Assembly: GCF_000952855.1 (NCBI RefSeq)
Contig: NZ_JSVU01000007.1
Coordinates: 62,001-126,000 of the forward strand
From: Aequorivita vladivostokensis
Lineage (GTDB): Bacteria; Bacteroidota; Bacteroidia; Flavobacteriales; Flavobacteriaceae
Direction of reading: 5' to 3'
Length of the DNA stretch: 64,000 nucleotides
In this document: piece after piece, positions 24,109 to 31,401 of the stretch
How positions within the stretch are numbered: the first letter of the stretch is position 1
Layout of the letters: each line of letters begins with the position of its first letter
The notes under the pieces: generated by a model
Seen by the model: only the letters and a program-made list of their open reading frames with translations
Told to the model about the DNA's origin: nothing
Databases searched by the model: none
Made by a program: the position numbers and the translations under genes

Positions 24109-24131
24109 CAGTGTAACAAAAATAAGTCAAA

Positions 24132-24851
24132 ATGAAATTTAAAAGTTTAATCAAATTAAGTAGCCTAGTTCTAATTCTAGGGATAACAATTCAAACATTT
24201 TCTCAATCTAAAAAAAGTAATATTATGGACAACACAAAAAATGAAAAAATCGGATTATTAGTAATCATGAAAGCGAAAGAAGGTAAGGAGCAAGAAGTGA
24301 AAGAGTTTCTTCTAGGTGGTTTATCATTGGTAAATGCAGAACCAAAAACTGAATCTTGGTTTGCATTTCAAATAGATGAACAAACTTTCGGAATTTATGA
24401 CACATTTGAAGCTGAAGAAGGCAGACAGGCACACTTAAAAGGAGAAGTGGCAAAAGCCTTATTGGCCAATGCTGGAGGTCTTTTAGAAGGTTTTGATTCT
24501 AGCAGAGACATTAAGACCGTTGATGTTCAAGCAAGTAATCATAAAGTGGGTAATCAGAATAACGGATTGTTGGTGATTATGAAAGCCAAAGAAGGAAAGA
24601 CATCTGCAGTGGAGGATTTCTTACAAGCGGGCAAGTCATTGGTAAGTTCTGAGCCTGCAACTTTATCATGGTATGCTTTTAAAATCAATGAAGAAACCTA
24701 TGCCATTTTTGATACGTTTGCAGATGACGCTGGCAGAGATGCTCATTTGACAGGGAAAGTAGCAGCAGCGTTGATGGAGAATGCGCCTGTAATTTTGGAA
24801 GGCTTTGATGCTTCAGCAATTCAAAAAATTAACATTCTAGCTTCAAAATAA
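24132..24851 (+). CDS. Exported protein with two tandem ABM-type domains
   Basis: A 239-residue protein. The N-terminus KFKSLIKLSSLVLILGITI is a signal peptide. Two similar domains follow, about residues 40-125 and 143-238. Each has (G)LLVIMKAKEGK, then SLV-AEP--SW-AF and a C-terminal E-GRQAHLKG or AGRDAHLTG. This is the antibiotic biosynthesis monooxygenase (ABM) ferredoxin-like fold, usually a homodimer; here one chain carries both halves. Such proteins oxidise quinols or bind small aromatics. A hairpin terminator and an AraC-type regulator follow on the same strand, within the unit between hairpins S7 and S8. Confidence 0.82.
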   Translation: MKFKSLIKLSSLVLILGITIQTFSQSKKSNIMDNTKNEKIGLLVIMKAKEGKEQEVKEFLLGGLSLVNAEPKTESWFAFQIDEQTFGIYDTFEAEEGRQAHLKGEVAKALLANAGGLLEGFDSSRDIKTVDVQASNHKVGNQNNGLLVIMKAKEGKTSAVEDFLQAGKSLVSSEPATLSWYAFKINEETYAIFDTFADDAGRDAHLTGKVAAALMENAPVILEGFDASAIQKINILASK

Positions 24852-24865
24852 ATATTTGATTTAAG

Positions 24866-24896
24866 AAAGGAGTGCTTTTGGTACTCCTTTTTTTTT
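24866..24896 (+). terminator. Terminator after the ABM-domain gene
   Basis: AAAGGAGT and ACTCCTTT pair around a short loop, followed by eight T residues. It lies between the ABM gene and the AraC-type gene, so the regulator is made by readthrough or from its own start. Confidence 0.75.
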
Positions 24897-24929
24897 AAAA
24901 ATTTGAATAAGTTAAAAAATAAATTTAGT

Positions 24930-25793
24930 ATGGCCCAAATAATTATAGACAAACAAAACGGGGAACTTGCGTTTAGATTAGAAGAGTTCAACGACCTAAG
25001 CCAGTTTGATCATTTACAAAGAAGAAATTATTATTCTATCGTTTTGTTATGTGGAATTAGCTATGAACTAAGCGTTGATTTTCAAAGTTTTAAATTGCAA
25101 GGAAATCAAATGATTTGTTTGGCTCCGTATCAACCTTTCATGATACGTTCTGAAGAAAAGTGTCAGGGTTATTTATTGAATTTTCATCCCGATTTTTTTT
25201 GTACATATAGACATCAAAACGAAATAGAGACCGAGGGATTCCTTTTTAATAATTTCCATGGTTTACCCTATTTTACTGTAAACGAGCAAAGCCTATTTCT
25301 TAATTTGATTGATCAAATTTCGAAAGAGATGGACAAAGACTCAATCGCTCAGCATGAAGTTCTTGTGGCATATTTAAAAGTGTTTTTAATAGAAGCGGTC
25401 AGACATAAGAAACAATTTGATCAACAATTAACTCCCAGATTGTCAGATTCAAAAACAGAAATTTTACAAAATTTAGTCGATGCAATTGAGAGTAATTATT
25501 GCAAATTCCATTCTCCCCAAGAATACGCAGATGAACTATGTGTAAGTACTAAAACTTTAGCCAGTATCGTCAAGAAATATCTCAATCAAACGACTTCATC
25601 CTTAATTTCAAATAGGATCATTATTGAGGCGAAACGAGAACTTTATCTAACTTCTAAACCAGTGAAACAAGTTGCTGCTTTTTTAGGTTTTGACGATGAA
25701 TTCTATTTTAGTCGTTTTTTTAAAAAGAAGGTAGGAGTATCGCCTGATATTTATCGTAAGACAGTTGGTTTTGCTAAATTAGAGTCAAATTAA
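24930..25793 (+). CDS. AraC-family transcriptional regulator
   Basis: A 287-residue regulator from the ATG at 24930 (MAQIIIDKQNGELAF); a TTG nine codons upstream is less likely. The N-terminal part (about 20-150) is a cupin-like sensor. The C-terminal AraC domain has two helix-turn-helix units: YADELCVSTKTLASIVKKYL and KQVAAFLGFDDEFYFSRFF, ending KKVGVSPDIYRK. Bacteroidota proteins of this type usually control the neighbouring gene, here the ABM-domain protein upstream. It is followed directly by hairpin S8. Confidence 0.88.
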   Translation: MAQIIIDKQNGELAFRLEEFNDLSQFDHLQRRNYYSIVLLCGISYELSVDFQSFKLQGNQMICLAPYQPFMIRSEEKCQGYLLNFHPDFFCTYRHQNEIETEGFLFNNFHGLPYFTVNEQSLFLNLIDQISKEMDKDSIAQHEVLVAYLKVFLIEAVRHKKQFDQQLTPRLSDSKTEILQNLVDAIESNYCKFHSPQEYADELCVSTKTLASIVKKYLNQTTSSLISNRIIIEAKRELYLTSKPVKQVAAFLGFDDEFYFSRFFKKKVGVSPDIYRKTVGFAKLESN

Positions 25794-25796
25794 TTA

Positions 25797-25992
25797 CTCA
25801 CAACGGCTCCGTATATGAAAAGTAGCGCTGAAAATAAGCGGTTTCTTTTCGGATGAAACACAAGCCGAATTTTTAAATTTTACTATTTATTTTTTACTTG
25901 GAAAATCGTCAAATTTAAAAATTTGGCGACTTTCCTGAAATGCCCAAGACTACGTGTTAACAACGACTTGCGCTATTTTTTATATACATTGT
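25797..25992 (+). repeat. attC-like hairpin S8, cut by IS1182-type element
   Basis: Edge TCACAACG, left arm GTATATGAAAAGTAGCGC, right arm GCGCTATTTTTTATATAC (16 of 18 bases pair), then ATTGT. The core resumes across the insertion as GTTATCT at 27699-27705. The inner part carries ATTTGGCGAC, shared with S1. Confidence 0.65.
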
Positions 25993-27695
25993 GCCTGTTG
26001 CACAACCACCTCTTCAAATATAGCAAAAGGCTTGTATAAAATTGAGAAGTTTATTAATTTCATGCCTATGCAAGGCAAGAAAAACTATCAGGAAAAACTC
26101 TTCACAAGCTTTAAGCTAAGCGACAGGGGTTCAAAAGAAAATTTTTACCGACGGCTAAAAGAAGTTCTAGACCTGGACTTTCTTTACCCGCTCACCAATA
26201 AGTTCTATGGACAAAGTGGGCAAAAGAGCATAGACCCCGTGGTCTTTTTTAAGATATGCCTGGTGGGCTATCTGGAAAACATAACCACAGACCGTGGCCT
26301 AATGGATCACTGCAGTATGCGCATGGACATCCTTTATTTTCTGGACTATGATATTGACGAGCCTTTACCTTGGCACAGCACCATCAGCCGCACACGGCAA
26401 CTTTTCCCGGAAGATATTTTTGAAGAAGTCTTTACCCGTGTTTTGAAATTGTGCATACAAGCCGGTCTGGTAAGCGGCCATACCCAGGCCATCGATTCAG
26501 CTCCTGTAAAGGCCAATGCCTCGATGGACAGTCTTGAGATCAAAGTGCCGGCAGATGAACTTGAAGAACACCTTTCCAAAGTGCGCGTACAGAGCAGCAG
26601 GGACAGAAAGGCCAAAGAGAACAAAGCGCCTAAAGAACAACAAGAAATAACGGCCAGTAAAAAAGAATTACAGGAGATCAAGAGCCGTAACAAAAGATGG
26701 AGCGAAGACCAGGATATGCGCCCGGGAGCCAAGAACAAAGGCAGCCGTTACACCAGCAACAAAACCCATTATAGTCCTACCGATCCCGATTCCAGAATAA
26801 GTGTCAAGCCCGGGAAAGCAAGAAAGCTCAACTACCTGTGCAACATAAGCGTAGATACCGGGGGCCACGTGATTACCGATGTGCAGGCTTACCACGCCGA
26901 TAAGAAAGACAACCAGTATTTGCAGGACACCGTGGCAAGACTTAACAGGCGATTGAGAAAGGAGGGAATGATTTGGGAGCACCTCTTGGCAGACACCGGC
27001 TACAGCAGTGGGGAGAACTATGCCTATCTGGAAGCCAAGGGCATTAAAAGCTACATTCCGCCCCACGGAACTTACAAAGGCGGCCCCGAAGACTTTAAAT
27101 ATATAAAAGAAGGTAACTACTGGCTGTGCCCACAGGGAAAGAAAGTAACCTTCCGCAAGCAGAAACTTGAAAAAGGCACATTAAAGGATAATTATTTTAC
27201 AAAACGAAGTGATTGCAAGGGATGTCCCATCAAAGAAAGCTGTATAGGTAAAAGCCACGAGAAGCGGATCAATATCACTGCTTACCGGGAAGAATATGAA
27301 CGCAACATAGCGAGAATAAAAAGCCCCACTGGTCGGTATCTAAAAAGCAAACGGCAAAGCACCGTGGAGCCTGTCTTTGGAACCCTCAAGGAGTTTATGG
27401 GGCTTCGCAAGGTCAATACCATTGGCATCAAACAGGCCAACAAATGCATGCACCTCTCGGCAATGGCCTACAACCTCAAGAAATACCTCAAGTTCGTCCA
27501 AAAACGCGCAAAGAGCGGGGCGGAAAGCCTTTTCTTGTGTTTTTTGCCAAAAACAGTGCTCCAGAATGTAGCATGGCATTTTTTAAGAGGACCAAATCTG
27601 GTTCCTACTCAAGCCTGACCAAAAAAGCAAGGCCGCTTAAAACCGCTTATATTGGTTCAGATCTAAAAAAATTAAGGGGTTGTGCAACGGTTACC
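25993..27695 (+). mobile_element. IS1182-type insertion sequence, copy 2, complete
   Basis: 1703 bp, flanked by a 5-bp direct repeat ATTGT (25988-25992 and 27696-27700). Ends share the 11-bp inverted repeat GTTGCACAACC/GGTTGTGCAAC. It carries one transposase gene. Insertion is in the right arm of hairpin S8, at the same position as copy 1 in hairpin S6. Confidence 0.85.
26062..27618 (+). CDS. IS1182-type transposase
   Basis: A 518-residue DDE transposase from the ATG at 26062; a longer frame starts outside the element and is not credible. Early part: FYRRLKEVLDLDFLYPL and FFKICLVGYLENITTDR, the usual N-terminal DUF772-like helix. Catalytic core: GHTQAIDSAPVKANAS (first Asp), LADTGYSSGENYAYL (second Asp) and the late STVEPVFGTLKEFMGLRK (Glu). 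A Cys cluster (SDCKGCPIKESCIG) sits before the last part. The frame is intact, so the copy may still be mobile. It is far more GC-rich than its flanks. Confidence 0.92.
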   Translation: MPMQGKKNYQEKLFTSFKLSDRGSKENFYRRLKEVLDLDFLYPLTNKFYGQSGQKSIDPVVFFKICLVGYLENITTDRGLMDHCSMRMDILYFLDYDIDEPLPWHSTISRTRQLFPEDIFEEVFTRVLKLCIQAGLVSGHTQAIDSAPVKANASMDSLEIKVPADELEEHLSKVRVQSSRDRKAKENKAPKEQQEITASKKELQEIKSRNKRWSEDQDMRPGAKNKGSRYTSNKTHYSPTDPDSRISVKPGKARKLNYLCNISVDTGGHVITDVQAYHADKKDNQYLQDTVARLNRRLRKEGMIWEHLLADTGYSSGENYAYLEAKGIKSYIPPHGTYKGGPEDFKYIKEGNYWLCPQGKKVTFRKQKLEKGTLKDNYFTKRSDCKGCPIKESCIGKSHEKRINITAYREEYERNIARIKSPTGRYLKSKRQSTVEPVFGTLKEFMGLRKVNTIGIKQANKCMHLSAMAYNLKKYLKFVQKRAKSGAESLFLCFLPKTVLQNVAWHFLRGPNLVPTQA

Positions 27696-27698
27696 ATT

Positions 27699-27705
27699 GT
27701 TATCT
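27699..27705 (+). repeat. Core of hairpin S8 after the insertion
   Basis: GTTATCT follows ATTGT from the target duplication. It restores the edge of S8. The same GTTATCTCTT string precedes the gene start at 28360 on the opposite strand. Confidence 0.5.
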
Positions 27706-27709
27706 CTTG

Positions 27710-28360
27710 TTATTTTTCGGTCAGTTGGTTAATTGGATAAACTAATTTTTCATTTTTAATATAGTTTTCTGCCTTTAAATCATTAATTGATATAATTAGT
27801 TCCGTATTCTTATAAGAATCCAGCTTAATGGTTTTAATATGGTTATTATACTTTAAAACCAATGGACTATCAATTGTTTCAATAGTAAATTCCCAATTTT
27901 CCTCAAATGGCGGAACTAAACAAATTAATTTATTATTTTGATATACGGACAAATCATAAAATGTTTCGAAATTCTTACTAACCTTAATTATGCTTTTTTG
28001 TTCATTTGTTTCTTCTTCTAAAGTTCGTATGACTAATCTTTCGATAGGATTTTCATCCGTAAGATTTAGAACTAAATTTTGTGCGTCATATTCATAAAAA
28101 CCATAACTCTGGTGAATCACAGCTGAAATTCGAACTCCGCATATTTCCCTTCCATCCTCCGTTGTTCCAATTATATTCGTACTATCAGGGTAGTTTACTT
28201 TTTCAATTACTTCAAATAAAACTCTATTATTTGGCAATAGTTTAATTGTTTTTCCATCACGAGTTTCCAGAATTTTGATTTCAGCAGAATCTTGACTGAA
28301 GTTGTTTTGGCTACAAATCAATCCTATTACTAAAATTATATTCCCAAGGTGCTTTTTCAT
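27710..28360 (-). CDS. Exported protein of unknown function
   Basis: A 216-residue protein from the ATG at 28360 (MKKHLGNIILVIGLICSQ), which gives a signal peptide; an upstream start at 28414 would run through hairpin S9. The mature part is beta-rich and acidic (LETRDGKTIKLLPNNRVLFE, GREICGVRISAVIHQSYGFY). No named family recognised. Its start lies seven bases after a GTTATCT core on its own strand, the spacing seen for integron cassette genes. It is AT-rich compared with the core genes of the window. Confidence 0.65.
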   Translation of the reverse strand: MKKHLGNIILVIGLICSQNNFSQDSAEIKILETRDGKTIKLLPNNRVLFEVIEKVNYPDSTNIIGTTEDGREICGVRISAVIHQSYGFYEYDAQNLVLNLTDENPIERLVIRTLEEETNEQKSIIKVSKNFETFYDLSVYQNNKLICLVPPFEENWEFTIETIDSPLVLKYNNHIKTIKLDSYKNTELIISINDLKAENYIKNEKLVYPINQLTEK

Positions 28361-28366
28361 AATAAG

Positions 28367-28437
28367 AGATAACATGTGTATATACGACATGCCTATTGCT
28401 GCTATCCCGCACATGTGCGCATGTCATGTGTTCTGTG
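28367..28437 (-). repeat. attC-like hairpin S9, opposite orientation
   Basis: On the minus strand the right arm GCAATAGGCATGTCGTATA is followed by CACATGTTATCT. GACATGC/GCATGTC pair, with a GCACATGTGC palindrome in the loop. It overlaps the stop codon of the recombinase remnant. It is the only site of the set that faces the other way. Confidence 0.5.
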
Positions 28438-28905
28438 ATTTATCAAATGTAACCGATTCATACAAAGTATCCAAAGGACTCTTTAAAGTTTTGTTGTTAA
28501 TGCCTATAACTCTGGTGTAAACCTCAGTTGTTTTTGTGCTGGCGTGGCCTAGGGCACTTTGTATGTAGCGGATGTTCACCCCGCGCTCCATAAGGTGTGT
28601 GGCAAAACTGTGCCGAAGCGTGTGCGGCGTGCTCCACGGATTTGAATTGGTGGCTTTCACCGCACTTCTAAAAATACTCTGTATACTTTTGGAAGAATAC
28701 TGCCCCCCATCCTGGCCTTCAAACAACCAGTAAGCGGGTTTAAATTGCTTGTAATATTGTCGCAAGAGTACCAGGAGCACAGGGCTCAATACCGTATGCC
28801 GGTCGCGCTTGCCCTTACTGTCTTTTATAAAAATGTAGCCATCATCCCTTCAAATATCCCTTCCCTTAAACGCAAAACATCTCCCCCTCGCAACCTCCTA
28901 TACTG
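28424..28905 (-). pseudogene. Tyrosine recombinase (XerD/IntI-like), decayed
   Basis: The C-terminal half is open: [37 protein letters not shown], then the catalytic [20 protein letters not shown] and the Tyr in [10 protein letters not shown], ending LKSPLDTL. Further 5' the patch-I box survives in another frame as RRLRGGDVLRLREG, so a frameshift lies near 28840-28865. The N-terminal SAM-like domain is lost; tandem ATTTGGAATTTGG repeats begin at the break. HxxR, H and Tyr motifs are intact. The end SPLD-L is seen in IntI and related Bacteroidota recombinases, but the long IntI-specific insertion before HxxR is absent. Confidence 0.78.
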
Positions 28906-28924
28906 TATTGAAATATTGAGTATT

Positions 28925-29078
28925 TAAAATTATTTGTGATTTGGAATTTGTGATTTGGAATTTGGAATTTGGAATTTGGAATTTGGGATTTGGGATTTGG
29001 GATTTGGGATTGGAATTTGGAATTTGGGGATTTGGGATTTGGAATTTGTGATTTGGAATTTGTGATTTGTAATTTAAA
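28925..29078. repeat. ATTTGGAATTTGG tandem repeat, about 150 bp
   Basis: Seven-base units (GGAATTT, GGGATTT, GTGATTT) are repeated about twenty times with small changes, between the broken recombinase and the next gene. Its translated frame (QIPNSKFQIPN) is a by-product of the repeat, not a protein. A smaller array of the same unit is at 46218-46292. Confidence 0.8.
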
Positions 29079-29088
29079 AATCACCCCT

Positions 29089-29745
29089 TCAACTCATATA
29101 TACCCCTAAAACCTCAATCCCAACCGCATCCTTGCCAAAATTTGCATATTCCTCTTCCCCCAGGACCTCCATAAACCGTAAACCCAAAACAGGTATATAC
29201 TGTAGTCCTTCTTCTTTTGTGGGTCCCCCCTCAAGTGTTTGCACTAATCTTTCAGACCGATCCTCCTTGGATCTCCTAAGGATAGGAGCCTCATAAGTAA
29301 CAAAGGTATTGGTAGCTGCATCGTAAACAAGCAGGCAATAGAATAGCTCAAAGTGGGTGGCGCCTTTGGGAAATTTGGCAGCGGCAGGATTAAATCTTGC
29401 CCACTCCAATGAAAAATCCAAGGCGTCGATCCTCGGATTTCCAAAATGCTGCCGTATGCCTGCCTTCGGCGTAAATACGAATTCCCGTAGTAACTGCTGT
29501 CCCTTTAGCGTTTTTAACCCTTGCCCTACATTTCTGGATCCGGGGACGGAATCTTTATCAAGCGCCTTGATTTTCAGGAATAATTGCATCAGGCGTTGGT
29601 GCAGGCTGCCGTCATTTAAATGGCAAAGAATAGGATGTAGCGAAATCTTGAATTCCTTGACAAATACGCTACACAATGTTAATTCTTCGCTGTTCTTGTA
29701 AATCCGGGGATTTTTTTTATTATTTTCGTAGTTAAATCCTCCCAT
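29089..29745 (-). CDS. Conserved protein of unknown function
   Basis: A 218-residue protein from the ATG at 29745 (MGGFNYENNKKNPRIYKNSE). It has no signal peptide or membrane segment. Readable stretches are FKISLHPILCHLNDGSLHQR, then ALDKDSVPGSRNVGQGLKTL and LDFSLEWARFNPAAAKFPKG. I have a sense of similar orphans in Flavobacteriaceae but recall no name. Upstream, within 90 bp, six phased GCCGAC repeats occur and could control it. The 3' end borders the ATTTGG repeat. Cytoplasmic by default. Confidence 0.65.
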   Translation of the reverse strand: MGGFNYENNKKNPRIYKNSEELTLCSVFVKEFKISLHPILCHLNDGSLHQRLMQLFLKIKALDKDSVPGSRNVGQGLKTLKGQQLLREFVFTPKAGIRQHFGNPRIDALDFSLEWARFNPAAAKFPKGATHFELFYCLLVYDAATNTFVTYEAPILRRSKEDRSERLVQTLEGGPTKEEGLQYIPVLGLRFMEVLGEEEYANFGKDAVGIEVLGVYMS

Positions 29746-29810
29746 AATTACCACTTGTTGGTTTCTAATATAAATTTAGAAACATTTTCTCTCAAAAACA
29801 AGTGTTTCAA

Positions 29811-29871
29811 GCCGACACCATGCCGACTGCAAGCCGACCGTAAGCCGACTTATGCCGACTCCATGCCGACT
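29811..29871. promoter_or_regulatory. Six phased GCCGAC direct repeats
   Basis: GCCGAC occurs six times in about 60 bp with centre spacing of 10 or 11 bases, separated by A/T-rich fillers (accat, tgcaa, cgtaa, ttat, tccat). That spacing is one helical turn, so all copies face the same side of the DNA. It lies 65 bp upstream of the gene that starts at 29745. Confidence 0.55.
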
Positions 29872-29940
29872 ATACTTCATATATACCCCATAGATACTTC
29901 CTATTTGCCTCCAGTTTGCCCGTCCCAGGACTCACATCCT

Positions 29941-30318
29941 TTATACGGCGCGCCGCTGTTTTACTATTTGTACTCCGAGGGCAATAGCGTACATAGCGGC
30001 TGCAAAAAACCAGACATAGGTAATTTTTCCCTTCCCCATCACATAATAATCAAAAGCCGTACTTGCAGCCACAAGTATATTGAGGCCGAGTATAGTGTAG
30101 TTCAGTCTTAAGTATTTTTTTGGGGAAAGTTTGCCCAGTACCATAAATAGGTTAAAAACTGCTGTTACAAATTGAAGCATTGCCAGCCCAGTCTTGCCAT
30201 CCTCCACTAGGCCCAGTCCGCCAATAAAAAAGATAAAGGCATTCAGCAAAAAACTGAACCTGAATATTTTGGCTTTTAGTTTTGGATTCATTAAGCCAAA
30301 ATAAAACATTTTTTTCAC
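29941..30318 (-). CDS. Small membrane protein at the end of the ars operon
   Basis: A 125-residue protein with four membrane helices (FSFLLNAFIFFIGGLGLV, AMLQFVTAVFNLFMVLG, YTILGLNILVAASTAF and WFFAAAMYAIALGVQIV). No cysteines. I recognise no family. Its start is 18 bp after the stop of the arsenite transporter, on the same strand, so it is probably the last gene of the arsenic operon. Whether it takes part in arsenic handling is unknown. Confidence 0.65.
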   Translation of the reverse strand: MKKMFYFGLMNPKLKAKIFRFSFLLNAFIFFIGGLGLVEDGKTGLAMLQFVTAVFNLFMVLGKLSPKKYLRLNYTILGLNILVAASTAFDYYVMGKGKITYVWFFAAAMYAIALGVQIVKQRRAV

Positions 30319-30336
30319 TCAAATTCAAAACTTAAA

Positions 30337-31398
30337 TCAGGAATGTGGTTTAAGTGTTTCTTTTGTGAAATATTTCTTCCGTAGCCAAAAAGAAACCCGC
30401 ACCAATAAAATTAAAGCTGGAACTTCTACCAATGGGCCAATTACCCCCGTAAAAGCTTGCCCGGAATTTAATCCGAAAACGGCAATGGCCACTGCAATGG
30501 CCAATTCAAAATTGTTGCCGGCCGCCGTAAAGGCAACCGCTGCAGTTTTGTCGTAGGTTGTCCCCATCGCTTTTGTAACGAAAAATCCAATAAGGAACAT
30601 CAATGCAAAATAAATAAGCAAGGGCACGGCGATAATCAAAACATCCATGGGTATTTGCACAATTAATTCACCTTTTAGGGAAAACATGACTACGATGGTA
30701 AACAAAAGCGCAATCAGGGTTATGGGAGAAATTGTGGGAATAAATCTCTGATTGTACCACACTTCGCCTTTAAATTTCACTAAAATAAGCCTGCTCAATA
30801 TTCCCATTACAAACGGAATCCCCAGATAAATGGCAACACTCTCGGCTATGGTTGCTATGGAAATATCAACAATGGCGCCCTCAAACCCGAAATAGGGCGG
30901 AAGCACCGTAATAAAAAGCCAAGCGTAAAAACTATAGGCAAAAACCTGGAAAATACTATTCAGCGCAACCAAACCGGCACCGTATTCACTGCTACCTTCG
31001 GCCAGGTCGTTCCAAACCAAAACCATGGCGATGCAACGCGCCAGACCAATCAAAATAAGTCCGACCATATATTCTGGATAATCGCTTAAAAAGATAATTG
31101 CCAGAATAAACATCAACACAGGACCAATAATCCAATTGAGAACAAGCGAAATGGAAAGGATTTTTGTATTCCGGAAAACCTTTGGCAATAGTGCGTAATT
31201 CACCTTTGCCAAGGGCGGATACATCATTAATATCAAACCAATGGCTATGGGAATGTTTGTACTGCCACTATTAAAGGAATTCAGAAACTCTGGAAAATTA
31301 GGCGCGAAATAACCTATGCCAACGCCCAAGGCCATCGCTATGAAAATCCAAAGAGTAAGATAACTGTCGAGAAAACTTAATTTTTTAGTTGAAGCCAT
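30337..31398 (-). CDS. arsB: ACR3-family arsenite efflux transporter
   Basis: A 353-residue, about ten-helix permease of the ACR3 group. The family markers are present: the membrane Cys in [17 protein letters not shown] (about residue 130) and a conserved Glu near the end in [14 protein letters not shown]. It exports As(III) from the cytoplasm by the proton gradient. It follows the arsC-like phosphatase gene by three bases. The symbol arsB follows common use for ACR3 in such operons; acr3 is equally correct. Regulation by the linked ArsR is expected. Confidence 0.92.
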   Translation of the reverse strand: MASTKKLSFLDSYLTLWIFIAMALGVGIGYFAPNFPEFLNSFNSGSTNIPIAIGLILMMYPPLAKVNYALLPKVFRNTKILSISLVLNWIIGPVLMFILAIIFLSDYPEYMVGLILIGLARCIAMVLVWNDLAEGSSEYGAGLVALNSIFQVFAYSFYAWLFITVLPPYFGFEGAIVDISIATIAESVAIYLGIPFVMGILSRLILVKFKGEVWYNQRFIPTISPITLIALLFTIVVMFSLKGELIVQIPMDVLIIAVPLLIYFALMFLIGFFVTKAMGTTYDKTAAVAFTAAGNNFELAIAVAIAVFGLNSGQAFTGVIGPLVEVPALILLVRVSFWLRKKYFTKETLKPHS

Positions 31399-31401
31399 TT
31401 T

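Noticed and set aside
25954-26061. Upstream extension of the IS1182-type transposase
   Set aside because: The extra codons begin outside the insertion element, in hairpin S8, and are not shared by copy 1, so the start at 26062 is used.
28424-28905. True integron integrase IntI
   Set aside because: The long insertion typical of IntI before the HxxR box is missing, so only an IntI-related or XerD-like recombinase can be claimed.
28925-29078. CRISPR array
   Set aside because: Units are 7 bases with no unique spacers, and no cas gene is present. The GCCGAC and CAGTCT arrays were rejected for the same reason.
28866-29084. Open frame with SQIPNSKFQIPN-type repeats
   Set aside because: It is the translation of the ATTTGGAATTTGG tandem repeat; its end belongs to a wrong frame of the recombinase remnant.
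30014-30318. Plus-strand frames opposite the ars operon and other core genes
   Set aside because: They are antisense shadows of clearly recognised genes and have no promoter or domain of their own.
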